Shown: positions 7,907 through 16,390, numbered from the stretch's first letter. The stretch: 64,000 nucleotides of DNA from Bradyrhizobium sp. 186 (GCF_023101685.1 NZ_CP082164.1:2046001-2110000); one strand, 5' to 3'. The notes: generated from the sequence alone by a model not told the origin. A program made the numbers and translations.

Positions 7907-8099
7907 TCGAGCCGGTTCGACGATCTGGGTTGCTTGCCAGATCAAACTCACATTCGGTCGTCGCACAAGGCGACTGCACCACGATTCCGCTTGCGGCGGG
8001 CAGGCTCGAGAGGACGAGGCCATTCTTCGTTGCGGCGTTTGAAGCCATGCAATCCATCGGTTCGTCCACCCGGATCTTCCGAGACTGATCGGGCCTCGG
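7907..8099 (-). ncRNA. Candidate bridge (seeker) RNA of the IS, copy 2
   Basis: This is the minus-strand equivalent of 3311-3503. The 5' hairpin maps to 8079-8099, the target loop to 8012-8067 with the guide match at 8049-8056 (TGGATTGC on the minus strand), and the donor loop to 7907-8009. The guide segments read the same as in copy 1, consistent with both copies having chosen the same target sequence. Confidence 0.58.
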
Positions 8100-8163
8100 C
8101 AGATGGGTTATGGTTCTTTCGTTGCGCGCGGGCGGCGAAGCACGCCGCTTGGTGCGGTCCGGA

Positions 8164-9345
8164 TCAGGCGGCGGGCTTCATCACGGCCCCCTCGATGGTC
8201 TCGCCCGCGGTGACATACTTCCACAAGGTCACGAGAAGCTTGCGCGCCAGCGCCACGATCGCGCGCTTGCGGCCTTGCGGGCTTCGCTCCTTGAACCAGC
8301 GCGTCAGGGCCGACTGCGGCTGGTGACGTATCCACAGCCAGGCGAGCTGGATCATTGTGGTCCGCAGCCTGGGATTGCCGGCCTTCGACACGCCCTGCTC
8401 GTGCCGGATGCCTCCGCTTTGCCACGGCGTCGCCGCAAGCCCCGCATAGGCGGCGACCTGGCGGCGGTTGGAGAACTGCCGGTAGAACGCCTCCGACCAG
8501 AGCACGGCCGCAAAGTTGGCGCCGAGCCCTTTCAAGGCCAGCAGCATCGCCACCGGATCCGGCGCGACCTTGTCTGCAGCGTTCTTGTCTGCAGGCTTCC
8601 GGGCTGCGGCCAGCAGAGCATCTCGCGCGGCCTCGACCGCCTTGATCTGTTCCAGAAGCAGTTCGACCCGATCGAGCTCGCGGCCGATCTGCGCCTTCAA
8701 ATGCGAAGGCAGCTCCCGCCCGTCGCCCGTGCGCAAGGCCTCAAGCCGCGCCCGCCGATTGCGCCGCAGCGGCACGTAGTCGGATATCCCCTGCGCGAAC
8801 AGAAGACCCTTGATCCGGTTCACATGCGTGATGCGCTCGGCGATCAGCGTCGCTCGTTCGCGACACAGCCTGCGCCGGTCCTCCTCTTCAGGCGAGGGCG
8901 CAACCACCATCGCACAGACCCGCGGCTCGCCGCGCTTGTAGGCCAGAAGCGCCCGCAACAGCGCCTCGCCATCGAGCCTGTCAGTCTTGGCCCGCCGCCG
9001 CCGTCGCGACGTCGCAATCGAGGCGGGATCGACCACGTGGCTCTCAATGCCGTTCTGTTGCAGAACACGGTGCAGCCAGAACCCGTCCAGCCCAGCTTCC
9101 TGGATCGTGATGATCGGATAGCTCTCGCGGGTCCTGGCCTCCGCCTTGCGCCTGAGTTCCGCAAACAGCTTCATCAGCTCAGCCGTATCGCCGGCCGTGA
9201 CGCTGTGCCTGGACATCTTCTCGCCCGTACCAGGCGAAAGTGACGTAATCACCCACGTCGAACGGCTCAGTTCCAAAGACACAAAAATTGCGCCAAACTG
9301 CGTGCGGATAGCGGTCGGTCCGTCGGAAGGATGATCGAGCAACAT
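8164..9345 (-). CDS. IS110-family DEDD transposase/recombinase, copy 2
   Basis: The 393-residue product is identical to that of 2065-3246, with an intact RuvC-like N-terminal domain and C-terminal Transposase_20 domain. Both copies therefore look active at the protein level. The start ATG at 9345 has the same GGAGA ribosome binding site. The element lies between the MFS gene and a fragment of a different IS110-family transposase. Confidence 0.93.
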   Translation of the reverse strand: MLLDHPSDGPTAIRTQFGAIFVSLELSRSTWVITSLSPGTGEKMSRHSVTAGDTAELMKLFAELRRKAEARTRESYPIITIQEAGLDGFWLHRVLQQNGIESHVVDPASIATSRRRRRAKTDRLDGEALLRALLAYKRGEPRVCAMVVAPSPEEEDRRRLCRERATLIAERITHVNRIKGLLFAQGISDYVPLRRNRRARLEALRTGDGRELPSHLKAQIGRELDRVELLLEQIKAVEAARDALLAAARKPADKNAADKVAPDPVAMLLALKGLGANFAAVLWSEAFYRQFSNRRQVAAYAGLAATPWQSGGIRHEQGVSKAGNPRLRTTMIQLAWLWIRHQPQSALTRWFKERSPQGRKRAIVALARKLLVTLWKYVTAGETIEGAVMKPAA

Positions 9346-9458
9346 CGTCGTCTCCAGGTTGAGGGGGTCAGCAACCTCAGTCTGGCCTCAGACCTGGTCG
9401 CTATCCACTCCCCATGGAATCTTCGCTGCGCTAGGAAGAAACTGCTGGAGAACTGGCG

Positions 9459-9795
9459 TCAGGCGGCCTCTGGCGTTGGCTGGAGTTGGACGGAGAAGCC
9501 GAGCTTTTTGAGGCCAGCGACCAGTCGGTTCGCTTTGACCTCGTTGGGCCGGCGATCGAAGTGGGCGGCGCCGAGGTCACGATGCTCGGTGCCGTCCTTG
9601 AGGATGTGGTAGATGGCGGTGAGGAGCGAGGCGGCGACGGCGCAGATGGCTTTTTGTGGCCCGCGTCTGGCCTGTAATCGGTAGAATTGAGCTCGATAGT
9701 AGCTGTTCTTGGTGCGCTTGGCGGCCCAGGCACATTGAACAAGCATCGTCTTGAGCCACGGTGCTCCCTTGCGCAGGCGCGAGGACTTGCATTTG
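9459..9795 (-). pseudogene. IS110-family transposase fragment (C-terminal ~110 residues)
   Basis: Read on the minus strand, the fragment encodes SSRLRKGAPWLKTMLVQCAW, then YYRAQFYRLQARRGPQKA and a tail ending LQPTPEAA. This is the C-terminal Transposase_20 region of IS110-family enzymes, but a different lineage from the two intact copies. The N-terminal two-thirds are missing and no start is available. It begins right where the outer arm of the target palindrome of IS copy 2 is cut off (9433) and ends beside another palindrome at 9819, so it marks an old deletion junction. Confidence 0.8.
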
Positions 9796-9818
9796 CGCAC
9801 TTGCGCACTGGGGCGGGC

Positions 9819-9898
9819 GATCCAGTATTCTAGAGGCGGTTGTGATTCAGCCGAGAGGCCGCGGCGTACTGGATTCCCCGCTTTCGCGGGAAATGACG
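9819..9898 (+). repeat. Partial intergenic palindrome at the end of the transposase fragment
   Basis: GATCCAGTATTCTAG on the left pairs partly with GTACTGGATTCCCC on the right, followed by the arm CGCTTTCGCGGGAAATGACG. The matching left outer arm is missing, so the repeat looks truncated at the transposase fragment. Confidence 0.6.
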
Positions 9899-9943
9899 GC
9901 GGAGGTTGGGGCGGCAGCAGTGCGCCGACGCAAAGGCCGCCGC

Positions 9944-10786
9944 CTACACTTCCCGCCGGCTCAAAAACGCCAGCCGCTCGAACAGATGCACGTCCTGCTC
10001 GTTCTTGAGCAGCGCGCCGTGCAGCGGCGGGATCAGTTTTCGCGGGTCGCGCTCGCGGAGCTGTTCCGGGGTCATCTCTTCGTTGAGCAGCAGCTTCAGC
10101 CAATCGAGCAGCTCGGAGGTCGACGGCTTCTTCTTCAAGCCGGGCACCTCGCGCACCTCGAAGAAGATGCGCAGCGCTTCTTCGACCAGGCGCTTCTTGA
10201 TGTTGGGGAAGTGGACGTCGACGATGCGCCCCATGGTGTCAGCGTCGGGGAATTTGATGTAGTGGAAGAAGCAGCGGCGCAGGAACGCGTCCGGCAGCTC
10301 CTTCTCGTTGTTGGAGGTGATCATCATGATCGGGCGCTGCTGCGCCTTGATCGTCTCGCCGGTCTCGTAGACATGGAATTCCATGCGGTCGAGCTCGAGC
10401 AGAAGGTCGTTGGGAAACTCGATGTCGGCCTTGTCGATCTCGTCGATCAAGAGCACCGGGCGCTGCTCGGCGGTGAAGGCGTCCCACAGCTTGCCGCGCT
10501 TGATGTAGTTCTTGATGTCGGACACCCGCGCGTCGCCGAGCTGGCTGTCACGCAGGCGCGACACCGCGTCATATTCGTAGAGGCCCTGCTGCGCCTTGGT
10601 GGTGGACTTGATGTGCCAGGTCAGAAGCGGCGCGTTCAGCGCCTTCGCCACTTCCTCGGCCAGCACCGTCTTGCCGGTGCCGGGCTCACCCTTGATGAGC
10701 AGCGGGCGCTCCAGCACGATCGAGGCGTTGACCGCGACCTTGAGATCGTCGGTCGCAACATAGTCCTTGGTGCCGGTAAATTTCAT
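9944..10786 (-). CDS. MoxR-family AAA+ ATPase
   Basis: The protein is 280 residues. Walker A is GEPGTGKT near residue 34, Walker B is VLLIDEIDKAD near 111, and sensor 1 is ITSNNEKELPDAFLRRC near 156. MoxR ATPases act as chaperone-like factors that mature or load metal-containing or multi-subunit proteins, usually with a VWA-domain partner. The VWA gene at 11251 is that likely partner; here it lies divergently, with a small membrane protein gene between. ATG 10786 is the only reasonable start. Confidence 0.93.
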   Translation of the reverse strand: MKFTGTKDYVATDDLKVAVNASIVLERPLLIKGEPGTGKTVLAEEVAKALNAPLLTWHIKSTTKAQQGLYEYDAVSRLRDSQLGDARVSDIKNYIKRGKLWDAFTAEQRPVLLIDEIDKADIEFPNDLLLELDRMEFHVYETGETIKAQQRPIMMITSNNEKELPDAFLRRCFFHYIKFPDADTMGRIVDVHFPNIKKRLVEEALRIFFEVREVPGLKKKPSTSELLDWLKLLLNEEMTPEQLRERDPRKLIPPLHGALLKNEQDVHLFERLAFLSRREV

Positions 10787-10881
10787 CGCACGTCCTTGTT
10801 GGTCGTCGGCACGAGGCGCTGCCCCGGTCGCGACATGGGAACGGCCGCGCGAGGCGGCCGTTCCTGGGTTCGGTCAGGCTT

Positions 10882-11127
10882 TCAGGCTCGTTTTATCAGC
10901 GAAAGGATGACGAGCACAATCACCGCGCCGATGGTGGCGCTGAGGATGTCGCGGATCATGCCGCCGCCGAGGCTGACGCCGAGCTGAGGCAGCACCCAGC
11001 CTGCGACGAGCGCGCCGATGATGCCGACCACGATATTGCCGATCAGTCCAAATCCCGCCCCGTGGACAATCTTGCCCGCGAGCCACCCAGCGATCGCGCC
11101 GATGATCAGTGCCGCGATAATTCCCAT
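10882..11127 (-). CDS. GlsB/YeaQ/YmgE-type stress-associated membrane protein
   Basis: The protein is 81 residues with three short hydrophobic segments and glycine-rich packing (MGIIAALIIGAIAGWLAGKI, then GLIGNIVVGIIGA). This is typical of the transglycosylase-associated/YeaQ family of inner-membrane stress proteins. ATG 11127 follows a G-rich GGGGGCG stretch; a TTG at 11142 would add five residues. It sits between the MoxR and VWA genes. Confidence 0.85.
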   Translation of the reverse strand: MGIIAALIIGAIAGWLAGKIVHGAGFGLIGNIVVGIIGALVAGWVLPQLGVSLGGGMIRDILSATIGAVIVLVILSLIKRA

Positions 11128-11250
11128 CGAAAACGCCCCCAAAAGAAAGTCACAAGTCCGGCAATTCTAGAGCAAAAACCCTCCCGGTCCAGGGCTCCGC
11201 CGTCGCTGGCGCCCCTTGACGCGGGCCATCCGACGGGCAATCTGTCACCC

Positions 11251-12426
11251 ATGTTCCTGCAATTCTTCACCTCTCTGCGCGATGCGCAGGTCCCCGTGAC
11301 GCTGCGCGAATACCTCACGCTGATGGAGGCGCTGGACGCCGACCTCGCGGACTACACCGTCGAGAATTTCTACTACCTATCGCGCACCTCGCTGGTGAAG
11401 GACGAGCGCAACCTCGACAAGTTCGACCGCGTGTTCGGCACCGTGTTCAAGGGGCTGGAAAGCCTGCTCGACGCGATGGAGGGGGCCGAGATCCCCGAGG
11501 AGTGGCTGAAGAAGCTCGCCGAGAAATACCTCACCGAGGAAGAGAAGAAGCAGATCGAGGCCATGGGCTGGGACAAGCTCATGGAGACGCTGAAGAAGCG
11601 GCTTGAGGAGCAGAAGGGCCGGCACCAGGGCGGCAGCAAATGGATCGGCACGGCCGGCACCTCGCCGTTCGGCGCCCATGGCTACAATCCCGAAGGCGTC
11701 CGCATCGGCCAGGAGAAGAACCGCAACAACCGCGCCGTGAAGGTGTGGGACAAGCGCGAGTTCAAGGATCTCGACGGCAATGTCGAGCTCGGCATCCGCA
11801 ACATCAAGGTGGCGCTGCGCCGCCTGCGCAAGTTCGCACGCACCGGCGCGCCGGACGAGCTCGATCTCGACACCACCATCCGCGAGACCGCCAATCACGG
11901 CTATCTCGACGTCCACATGCGCCCCGAGCGGCGCAACGCGGTGAAGCTCCTGGTGTTCTTCGACATCGGCGGCTCGATGGACGCGCATATCGAGCAGGTC
12001 GAGGAATTGTTCTCGGCGGCGAAGAGCGAGTTCAAGCACATGGAGTATTTCTACTTCCACAACTGCCTCTATGAAGGCGTGTGGAAGCAGAACAAGCGGC
12101 GCTTCACCGACCGCACGCCGACCTGGGACGTGCTGCACAAATACCCGCACGACTACAAGATCGTGTTCGTCGGCGATGCCTCGATGAGCCCTTACGAGAT
12201 CATGGTGCCCGGTGGCTCGGTCGAGCATGTCAACGAGGAGCCGGGCTCGGTCTGGCTCGATCGCATCATCCGCACCTATCCGCATTCGGTGTGGCTCAAC
12301 CCGGTCGCTCAGAAACACTGGGACTATTCGGAATCCACTACCATCATCCGCCGCATCTTCGCCAACCGCATGTTCCCGATCACCATCGAGGGGCTTGAGG
12401 GCGCGATGAAGGAATTGACGCACTAG
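11251..12426 (+). CDS. VWA domain protein (CoxE-like), probable MoxR partner
   Basis: The protein is 391 residues, starting MFLQFFTSLRDAQVPVTLRE, a start shared by many alphaproteobacterial VWA proteins. Residues 75-125 are charged and probably coiled (EEEKKQIEAM, KKRLEEQKGR). The C-terminal VWA domain has a MIDAS-like FFDIGGSMD near residue 240, i.e. D-x-G-G-S instead of D-x-S-x-S, and VGDASMSPYE near 310. It has no signal peptide. Together with the MoxR ATPase it probably forms a two-component maturation or quality-control system; the client is unknown. Confidence 0.9.
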   Translation: MFLQFFTSLRDAQVPVTLREYLTLMEALDADLADYTVENFYYLSRTSLVKDERNLDKFDRVFGTVFKGLESLLDAMEGAEIPEEWLKKLAEKYLTEEEKKQIEAMGWDKLMETLKKRLEEQKGRHQGGSKWIGTAGTSPFGAHGYNPEGVRIGQEKNRNNRAVKVWDKREFKDLDGNVELGIRNIKVALRRLRKFARTGAPDELDLDTTIRETANHGYLDVHMRPERRNAVKLLVFFDIGGSMDAHIEQVEELFSAAKSEFKHMEYFYFHNCLYEGVWKQNKRRFTDRTPTWDVLHKYPHDYKIVFVGDASMSPYEIMVPGGSVEHVNEEPGSVWLDRIIRTYPHSVWLNPVAQKHWDYSESTTIIRRIFANRMFPITIEGLEGAMKELTH

Positions 12427-12431
12427 CTCCT

Positions 12432-12471
12432 CGTCATTCCGGGCTCGCGCTTCGCGTGCCCCGGAATGACG
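12432..12471 (+). repeat. Short perfect hairpin (class B: CGTCATTCCGGG)
   Basis: CGTCATTCCGGG and CCCGGAATGACG form a perfect 12-bp stem around a 16-base loop, 5 bp after the VWA stop codon. It may terminate transcription, although no T-run follows. Confidence 0.8.
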
Positions 12472-12489
12472 AAAGAGAAGGGAAGAACC

Positions 12490-12900
12490 ATGCCCCAGAC
12501 CATCACCCGCGGCATCAAGGCGCTGATCGACGAGGCCAATGCCGAGATCGAGACGCTCACCGCCAAGGACGCCATCGAAATCTCAAAGAACGGCGACGTC
12601 GTTATCGTCGACATCCGCGACCCCCGCGAGATCGAGCGCGACGGCCGCATCCCCGGTGCGTTCGCCTGCACCCGCGGCATGCTCGAATTCTGGATTGATC
12701 CGCAGAGCCCGTATGCGAAGCCGGTGTTCCAGGAGGACAAGAAGTTCGTATTCCACTGCGCCGGGGGCTTGCGCTCCGCGCTCGCCGCCAAGACCGCGCA
12801 GGACATGGGCCTCAAGCCCGTTGCCCACATCGCCGGCGGCTACGCCGCCTGGCGCGATGCCGGCGGCCCGGTCGAGCAGTGGGAGCCGAAGAAAAAGTAA
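12490..12900 (+). CDS. Rhodanese-like domain protein
   Basis: The protein is 136 residues and forms a single rhodanese domain. VVIVDIRDPREIERDGRIPG is the N-terminal CH2A-like block, and FHCAGGLRSALA carries the active-site loop with Cys at the start of CAGGLRS. HIAGGYAAWRDAGGPV closes the fold. Such proteins carry persulfide sulfur. ATG 12490 is preceded by an AG-rich stretch (GAGAAGGGAAG). A second sulfurtransferase gene follows after a 144-bp spacer filled by a palindrome. Confidence 0.92.
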   Translation: MPQTITRGIKALIDEANAEIETLTAKDAIEISKNGDVVIVDIRDPREIERDGRIPGAFACTRGMLEFWIDPQSPYAKPVFQEDKKFVFHCAGGLRSALAAKTAQDMGLKPVAHIAGGYAAWRDAGGPVEQWEPKKK

Positions 12901-12923
12901 GGATTGCGCTTAGCTTCCACCGC

Positions 12924-13028
12924 TGTCATTCCGGGACGCGACGAAGTCGCGAACCCGGAATCCATTGTGCGGCGGAGTTGGTGGATGAATGGATTCCGGG
13001 CTCGCGCTGCGCGCGCCCCGGAATGACG
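12924..13028 (+). repeat. Intergenic palindrome (class B, long form)
   Basis: The outer arms GTCATTCCGGG and CCCCGGAATGAC pair, as do the inner GAACCCGGAATCCATT and AATGGATTCCGGGCTC. It occupies nearly the whole spacer between the two sulfurtransferase genes. Confidence 0.8.
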
Positions 13029-13044
13029 ACAAGGAGTTGCTTGA

Positions 13045-13905
13045 ATGACTACCACCCCCACCGATCCCCTCGTCTCCACCGAATGGCTCGCCGCCCACTT
13101 CAACGACGCCAACGTGAAGGTGCTCGACGCCAGCTTCAAGCTGCCTGGCGTGCTGCCGCTGCCGAAGGACGACTATCTCGCCGCGCATCTGCCGGGCGCC
13201 GTGTTCTTCGACGTCGACGTAGTGTCGGATCATTCCAACCCGCTGCCTCACATGTTTCCGAGCGCCGAGCAGTTTGGCCGCGACGCCGGCCATCTCGGCA
13301 TCTCCAATGCCGACACCGTCGTGATCTACGATGCCGGCGGCTGGGTCGCCGCTCCGCGCGCGTGGTGGATGTTCCTGTCCTATGGCCACAGCGATGTCCG
13401 TATCCTCAATGGCGGCCTGAAGAAGTGGCGCAGTGAGGGCCGTCCCGTCGACAGCGGCGAGGTGAATGCGAAGCCGGCGACATTCAAGGCGAACTACGAT
13501 GCCAAGCGCGTGCGCAACATCGAACAGATGATCGCGAATGTCGAAAGCCGCGCCGAGCAGGTGATCGACGCGCGCGCCGGCGATCGCTTCGAGGGCCGTG
13601 CGCCCGAGCCGCGGCCGGGCATCCGTTCCGGCCACATCCCCGGCGCCTGCAACGTGCCCTACAATCTGCTGTTCGATGCCGCGACAGGGACGATGAAGCC
13701 GCTCGACGATCTGCGGGCCGCCTTCACCGGGGCCGGCGTCAAGCTCGATGCGCCGATCGTGACGAGCTGCGGCTCCGGCGTCTCGGCCGGCGTGCTGACG
13801 CTCGCGCTCTATCGCCTCGGCATCACCGACACCGCGCTCTATGACGGCTCCTGGTCGGAATGGGGCCAGGCCGGCGGCCCGCCGGTCGCGACGGGGCCGG
13901 CGTAG
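13045..13905 (+). CDS. sseA: 3-mercaptopyruvate sulfurtransferase
   Basis: The protein is 286 residues with two tandem rhodanese domains. The inactive N-terminal domain has HLPGAVFFDVD and the catalytic C-terminal one has HIPGACNVPYN. The active-site loop TSCGSGVSAGV matches the CG(S/T)GVxA consensus of mercaptopyruvate sulfurtransferases rather than the CRKGVT of thiosulfate enzymes. The enzyme transfers sulfur from 3-mercaptopyruvate to an acceptor such as thioredoxin or cyanide. ATG 13045 has AAGGAG about 8 bases upstream. Confidence 0.93.
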   Translation: MTTTPTDPLVSTEWLAAHFNDANVKVLDASFKLPGVLPLPKDDYLAAHLPGAVFFDVDVVSDHSNPLPHMFPSAEQFGRDAGHLGISNADTVVIYDAGGWVAAPRAWWMFLSYGHSDVRILNGGLKKWRSEGRPVDSGEVNAKPATFKANYDAKRVRNIEQMIANVESRAEQVIDARAGDRFEGRAPEPRPGIRSGHIPGACNVPYNLLFDAATGTMKPLDDLRAAFTGAGVKLDAPIVTSCGSGVSAGVLTLALYRLGITDTALYDGSWSEWGQAGGPPVATGPA

Positions 13906-13906
13906 C

Positions 13907-14650
13907 CTACTGCCGAGCGCGCGCGGTTGCTGTCGCCGCGAGCGCCGGCTGCTGCGGCGCGAACGGATCGTAGGTCTGTTGAACAGGAGGCGGCGGGCGC
14001 CGCACGATCCGGTGCCGCTTCTTCGCGCGGTGCGCGCGCGGCTTGTCGGCCTTCTCTGGCGCAATGCTGGCGGCCTTGGCCTTCGCGGGCGGATCCTTCC
14101 AGGCCATCGTCGCGGGATCGTTCAGCGCGGCGACCCTCGCGTTCGCGATCTCGAGCGCCGACGATGCCAGGGCAGCGCCGGTCGCAGCCGACGGCGGTTC
14201 GCCGACGGCGGCAGCCTTGTCCGCGGGAACGGATGCCGTGGTGTCGGCCGTGGTGAGCGTGTCGGTGGAAGCTGACGCGGTGGTCTCCGTGTTTGCTGGT
14301 TCGGCCGGCGGCGCGGCCTCAGTGACCTGCGGCTCGGCCTGTGCACGCGTCTCGCTCGTCACGGCCATCTCCTCAGGCTCGCTTGCCGGCAGCGCGATGG
14401 TCGGAACCTGATCCCGCAGCGACGGCGCGGGCTCCGCCGCCTCCGGTTCGGCGCGCAGTGCCGCGAGCACCGGCTGCGCCGGTTCGGACGCCTGCGCGAA
14501 CACCTGCTCCTGCGGACCGTTCCGCCAGGAGGGGGTGCTGACATACTGCTCATGGGTCGCCCGCAGCAGCGCGGCGGCGCCGAGACCGAACACCAGGATG
14601 GAGGTTGACAGCAGGATCGCGGCAAGCAGGAAGCGAAAGCCGGGAAGCAT
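13907..14650 (-). CDS. Membrane-anchored Ala/Pro-rich hypothetical protein
   Basis: From ATG 14650 the protein is 247 residues. A single N-terminal hydrophobic segment (FRFLLAAILLSTSILVFGLG) is followed by a long disordered Ala/Pro/Glu/Thr-rich region, then a basic patch near residue 205 (PRAHRAKKRHRIVRRPPPP) and a polar end. In-frame codons continue upstream; GTG 14743 would add a cytoplasmic stretch (RWLKGPGDH), so the true start may be there. It reads as a membrane-anchored periplasmic stalk protein. The function is unknown. Its stop is one base after the stop of sseA (convergent). Confidence 0.65.
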   Translation of the reverse strand: MLPGFRFLLAAILLSTSILVFGLGAAALLRATHEQYVSTPSWRNGPQEQVFAQASEPAQPVLAALRAEPEAAEPAPSLRDQVPTIALPASEPEEMAVTSETRAQAEPQVTEAAPPAEPANTETTASASTDTLTTADTTASVPADKAAAVGEPPSAATGAALASSALEIANARVAALNDPATMAWKDPPAKAKAASIAPEKADKPRAHRAKKRHRIVRRPPPPVQQTYDPFAPQQPALAATATARARQ

Positions 14651-15014
14651 CGACGGGTTACGAATTTCCGCCCCGGCAGTGTGGTCGCCCGGGCCCTTGA
14701 GCCATCTGAACGCGGTGACGGTACTGACTGCCGCGTTCGCCACGCGGGATCGGAGCTCAAAGCGGTGGCGAATCAGGCTGATTCGACCATATCGCAACGC
14801 TTTCGCGCCGTTCTGTAAAATTCGGGGCCGACGACTCCGGCAATCTACGGCGTGATGCGATTTCCGCCCCGTGATGCAACGGAGCAACGGTGCCTCAGGG
14901 GATCACAAATTGGCAAATCGGGCGCAAATCAGCCTGTGATGTCTTGAATGTGCCGCTATCTTCGGTCATGTGCCGTTAACGGTCCGGTTGGGCCCGGGGA
15001 CTTATACAAGAGCG
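14651..15014. other. Divergent spacer of 364 bp, no gene seen
   Basis: This stretch separates the Ala/Pro-rich gene (minus) from the L,D-transpeptidase gene (plus) and must hold both promoters. The minus-strand frame remains open through part of it (to about 14743), so the left 90 bp may be coding. No palindromic repeat or clear operator was found. Confidence 0.5.
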
Positions 15015-16229
15015 ATGATGATCAAACATTTTCTGACGATATGCGCTGCCGCAACAGTCGCTGCGGCGGGAACCTCGCTCGTACACGCCCAGAGCTATCC
15101 GGTGCAGCAGGCGCCGGGCTATGGCGCCCCGGCCGAATATCGCCCCGGCGACCGCACGCCGAACTTCGACGCGCTGGAAGATGACGACGACGGCATGCCG
15201 CCGGCTTCCGCGGCGCTGCCGCCGCCCGGTCCGGGCGGCCCGATGATGTCGCCGAATGATCCGCGCTACGGCCGTCCGGCTGGCGCGCCAGTCTATTCCG
15301 CTGCCCCGCCGCAGGGCCCGGTGATGTCGCCGGACGATCCCCGTTATGGCCGTCCTGCTGGCGCCCCGGTCTACTCGGCCGCTCCGCCGCAGGGCCCGGT
15401 GGTGTCGCCCGACGATCCTCGCTATGGCCGTCCCGCCGGCCCGCCGGCGGTGATCTATGCCGACCGTCCGGCCCAGGCGCCCGCCGGCGACGGCCTGCGT
15501 CCCCCGGAGGCGGTCGGTGGCCCGGCCGCGACCGGAGCCGTCTCGCAGCAGCCCGCCCTCGGTGCCGATGGCCGGCCGATGTCGATCGCCTCGCTGCCGC
15601 CCGAGGAGCAGCCCGACGCCGCTCCGGCGCAGTTGCCACAGAACCTGCGCCGTCAGGAAGTCTCGCTGGCTACCAAGGAGCCGGCCGGAACGCTCATCGT
15701 CGATACCCCGAACACCTACCTCTATTACGTCCTCGGCAATGGCCGTGCGATCCGCTACGGCGTTCGCGTCGGCCGCGACGGCTTCACCTGGACCGGCGTG
15801 CAGAAGATCACGCGGAAGGCCGAGTGGCCGGATTGGCATCCGCCGACGGAAATGATCGAGCGCCAGCCCTATCTGCCGCGCTTCATGGCCGGTGGCCCCG
15901 GCAATCCGCTCGGCGCTCGCGCGATGTATCTCGGCTCGACCGTCTACCGCATCCACGGCACCAATCAGCCCTCGACGATCGGCAAGTTCGTCTCCTCCGG
16001 CTGCATCGGCATGCTGAACGATGACGTCTCTGACCTCTTTGATCGGGTCAAGGTCGGCACCCGCGTGGTGGTGATGCCGGGTGGTCCGTCGCCGGGAACC
16101 GCAACCGCATCCGCAGCGCCCATCCCCGGCGCCGCTGGTCCGGCTCCGATGGCCGCCCAGGCCGGTCCGGTCGGGGGCACCCAGCCGACGGTGGTGCCGC
16201 CGCTGCCCGCGCCGGTCACCGTGCGCTGA
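15015..16229 (+). CDS. L,D-transpeptidase (YkuD) with Pro-rich repeats
   Basis: The protein is 404 residues. A signal peptide ends at about residue 25 (SLVHA-QS). A Pro-rich linker follows, containing a 26-residue tandem repeat (SPxDPRYGRPAGAPVY...) at residues 79, 105 and 131, the third partial. The YkuD catalytic domain starts near residue 210 (TLIVDTPNTYLYYVLGNGRA) and includes YRIHGTNQPSTIG and SSGCIGM with the catalytic Cys. These periplasmic enzymes make 3-3 peptidoglycan cross-links or attach proteins to the wall. The usual Arg after SxGCI is Gly here; the paralogue at 60366 has the normal SSGCIRL. ATG 15015 starts the signal peptide. Confidence 0.9.
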   Translation: MMIKHFLTICAAATVAAAGTSLVHAQSYPVQQAPGYGAPAEYRPGDRTPNFDALEDDDDGMPPASAALPPPGPGGPMMSPNDPRYGRPAGAPVYSAAPPQGPVMSPDDPRYGRPAGAPVYSAAPPQGPVVSPDDPRYGRPAGPPAVIYADRPAQAPAGDGLRPPEAVGGPAATGAVSQQPALGADGRPMSIASLPPEEQPDAAPAQLPQNLRRQEVSLATKEPAGTLIVDTPNTYLYYVLGNGRAIRYGVRVGRDGFTWTGVQKITRKAEWPDWHPPTEMIERQPYLPRFMAGGPGNPLGARAMYLGSTVYRIHGTNQPSTIGKFVSSGCIGMLNDDVSDLFDRVKVGTRVVVMPGGPSPGTATASAAPIPGAAGPAPMAAQAGPVGGTQPTVVPPLPAPVTVR

Positions 16230-16390
16230 ACCGGCCTTGCAGGAATTGATCTGATTGCGGCGCGTGAACTTCGGTCACGCGCCGTAGTCATTTGACGCAT
16301 GCGCGCATGTCTTACTTGCGCATGCCTTACTTGAACGGCTCCGCACCTCGATTACGTCCAAGATGATTGCAACGAATTGAGGAGCACAGG

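Larger units (their letters stand above)
7650..9420 (-). mobile_element. IS110-family (IS1111-like) insertion sequence, copy 2 (inverted)
   Basis: This is the reverse-complement counterpart of 1990-3760, equal in length with no indel noticed; the position in copy 1 plus the position in copy 2 equals 11410. Core CT (AG on the other strand) is at both junctions, 7648-7649 and 9421-9422. With copy 1 it brackets 3.9 kb of chromosomal genes. Near-identity implies recent transposition or gene conversion. Confidence 0.9.

Noticed and set aside
1990..9420. Classical composite transposon with direct target duplication
   Set aside because: The outer flanks differ and each IS has its own palindrome as target, so the two copies probably inserted separately.
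15249..15440. Independent minisatellite
   Set aside because: The 78-bp repeats lie in frame within the L,D-transpeptidase gene and encode its linker, so they are reported there.
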